Part shown: positions 6,482-7,509 of the stretch, one piece after another
How the letters are laid out: every line of letters starts with the position of its first letter
How positions within the stretch are numbered: position 1 is the first letter of the stretch
Assembly: GCA_030746455.1 (NCBI GenBank)
Contig: JASLMQ010000057.1
Span: 1-7,509 of the forward strand
DNA length: 7,509 nucleotides
Direction: 5' to 3'
Origin: Candidatus Latescibacterota bacterium
Lineage (GTDB): Bacteria; Latescibacterota; UBA2968; GCA-2709665
Notes under the pieces: model-generated
Told to the model about the DNA's origin: nothing
The model's database searches: none
The model's input: only the letters and a program-made list of their open reading frames with translations
Translations under genes and position numbers: made by a program

Positions 6482-7471
6482 ATGGCAAGGAAGAAGATCC
6501 GGCTCGGACTGATCGGTTGCGGGGGCAACATGCGAGGAGCGCACGTCCCGCATATCCTGGCCGACAGGGACGTGGAGCTACGCTGTGTGGCCGATCCCGT
6601 CGAAGCACAGGCGAAGGCACTGATGGAGCGCTATGGGGATGAGGTACCCTACTTCGCCGATCACCGGGCGATGCTGCGGAAGGAGGGGAACTCGCTGGAC
6701 GCGATCGCCATCAGCTCGCCGCACTCCGTCCACTACAACCAGGCACGCCTGGCGCTTCAGAAGGGCCTGCATGTGCTCGTGGAGAAGCCTCTGACGACGG
6801 CATCGCGGCACTCGAAGGCACTGATCGCCCTGGCGGCGAAGCAGAAGCGCCTCCTGGTGGTGAGCTACCAGAGAAACTTCTACGCTCCCCACGTGTACGC
6901 GCGGGAGCTGGTCCGGAAGGGGGCCCTGGGGAAGCTGCGGGGCGTGGTTTCCTATGTGACCCAGAACTGGGGGGGGATCAAGGGGTGGCGTCTGGATCCG
7001 GAGCTCTCGGGCGGCGGCATGTTCATGGACACGGGAAGCCACCTGGTGGCCTCCACGCTGTGGATCACGGGCCTGCAGCCGCTCGAGGTCTCGGCGTTCA
7101 TGGATAACGCGGGGAAGAAAGTAGACATCAACGCGGTGGTGAACGTGCGCTTCAAGGGCGGTGCGGTTGGCACTCTGAACACCCTGGGCAACGCCAGCCG
7201 GCACGACGAGCGCATCGCCATCCACGGCAGCGAAGGGTGTCTGGTCTTCCACCTTCACCAGTGGCGGATCCAGTCGGTGTTGTTGAACGACCAGCCTGTG
7301 AAGATCCCCTCTCGCATCAAGGAGACCTCGCCCGATGAGGCCTTCTACAGGTGGATCCGCAATGGAGGAAAGGGCTACGAATTGCCCGATTTCGCGCTGC
7401 AGGTGGCCCGGCTGTCGGAGGCGGCCTACAGGTCGGTAGAGCGGAAGCGAACGGTGAGAGTGGCTCCATAA
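6482..7471 (+). CDS. Gfo/Idh/MocA family oxidoreductase
   Basis: 329 aa, full length for this family of NAD(P)-dependent dehydrogenases, which mostly oxidise or reduce sugars, inositols and their derivatives; the substrate cannot be read from the sequence, and the enzyme should be cytosolic. The N-terminal Rossmann fold starts at once with IRLGLIGCGGNMRG (glycines 12, 14, 15). The central motif VEKPLTTAS carries the expected catalytic lysine K102. The C-terminal domain has GGGMFMDTGSHLVAS with D183 and H187, the usual Asp and His four residues apart. The ATG at 6482 is preferred because AGGAAG (6468-6473) lies eight bases upstream and the family's first strand begins just after it. The frame is open back to a GTG at 6362-6364 overlapping the DUF559 gene end, but those 40 extra residues translate the G/C palindrome and are unlike the family. 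The gap from the DUF559 gene is 110 bases. Confidence 0.93.
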   Translation: MARKKIRLGLIGCGGNMRGAHVPHILADRDVELRCVADPVEAQAKALMERYGDEVPYFADHRAMLRKEGNSLDAIAISSPHSVHYNQARLALQKGLHVLVEKPLTTASRHSKALIALAAKQKRLLVVSYQRNFYAPHVYARELVRKGALGKLRGVVSYVTQNWGGIKGWRLDPELSGGGMFMDTGSHLVASTLWITGLQPLEVSAFMDNAGKKVDINAVVNVRFKGGAVGTLNTLGNASRHDERIAIHGSEGCLVFHLHQWRIQSVLLNDQPVKIPSRIKETSPDEAFYRWIRNGGKGYELPDFALQVARLSEAAYRSVERKRTVRVAP

Positions 7472-7509
7472 GAAGCCCGTCGGTGGGGATGCCAGCCTGG
7501 GCGAGGTGA

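Overview
This is a GC-rich bacterial window with five protein genes, all on the + strand, and no RNA genes, CRISPR array, transposase or phage genes that I can see. The gene mix is a TPR/GWxTD protein, an FAD-dependent oxidoreductase with a discoidin-like tail, an isochorismatase-like hydrolase, a Gfo/Idh/MocA dehydrogenase and a solitary DUF559 gene. It resembles environmental, mostly uncultured high-GC lineages around the FCB group (Latescibacterota, Gemmatimonadota and similar), but that placement is a guess from gene content alone.

Layout. (1) The left edge to 2789 is a large TPR protein with a C-terminal GWxTD-type region; its frame is open to the window edge, so its true N-terminus is probably missing. 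A strong imperfect hairpin at 2829-2867 followed by TTT looks like its terminator. (2) 3014-3793 is an isochorismatase/cysteine-hydrolase-fold protein with an aspartate and a cysteine in the expected places but no obvious catalytic lysine. A perfect 12-bp hairpin at 3833-3859 follows it. (3) 3956-5791 is a two-domain flavoprotein: an FAD-dependent oxidoreductase core plus a C-terminal discoidin-like beta-sandwich. (4) 5970-6371 is a DUF559/Vsr-like endonuclease-fold gene of lower GC than its neighbour, bracketed by two related G/C palindromes of identical geometry (5881-5905 and 6399-6423). (5) 6482-7471 is a complete Gfo/Idh/MocA oxidoreductase with intact cofactor and catalytic motifs. The last 38 bases hold nothing I can identify.

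How the genes fit together. The hydrolase, flavoprotein and Gfo/Idh/MocA enzyme are the sort of small-molecule or sugar-derivative catabolic enzymes that occur in scattered paralogues in such genomes. Nothing in the window names their substrate, and the gaps of 110-224 bases with hairpins argue against one tight operon. The DUF559 gene and its flanking palindromes look like a small cassette inserted between two metabolic genes. I do not see convincing evidence of a new multi-gene system. The DUF559-palindrome unit is the most interesting structure, followed by the unusual GWxTD protein and the hydrolase with an apparently missing lysine.
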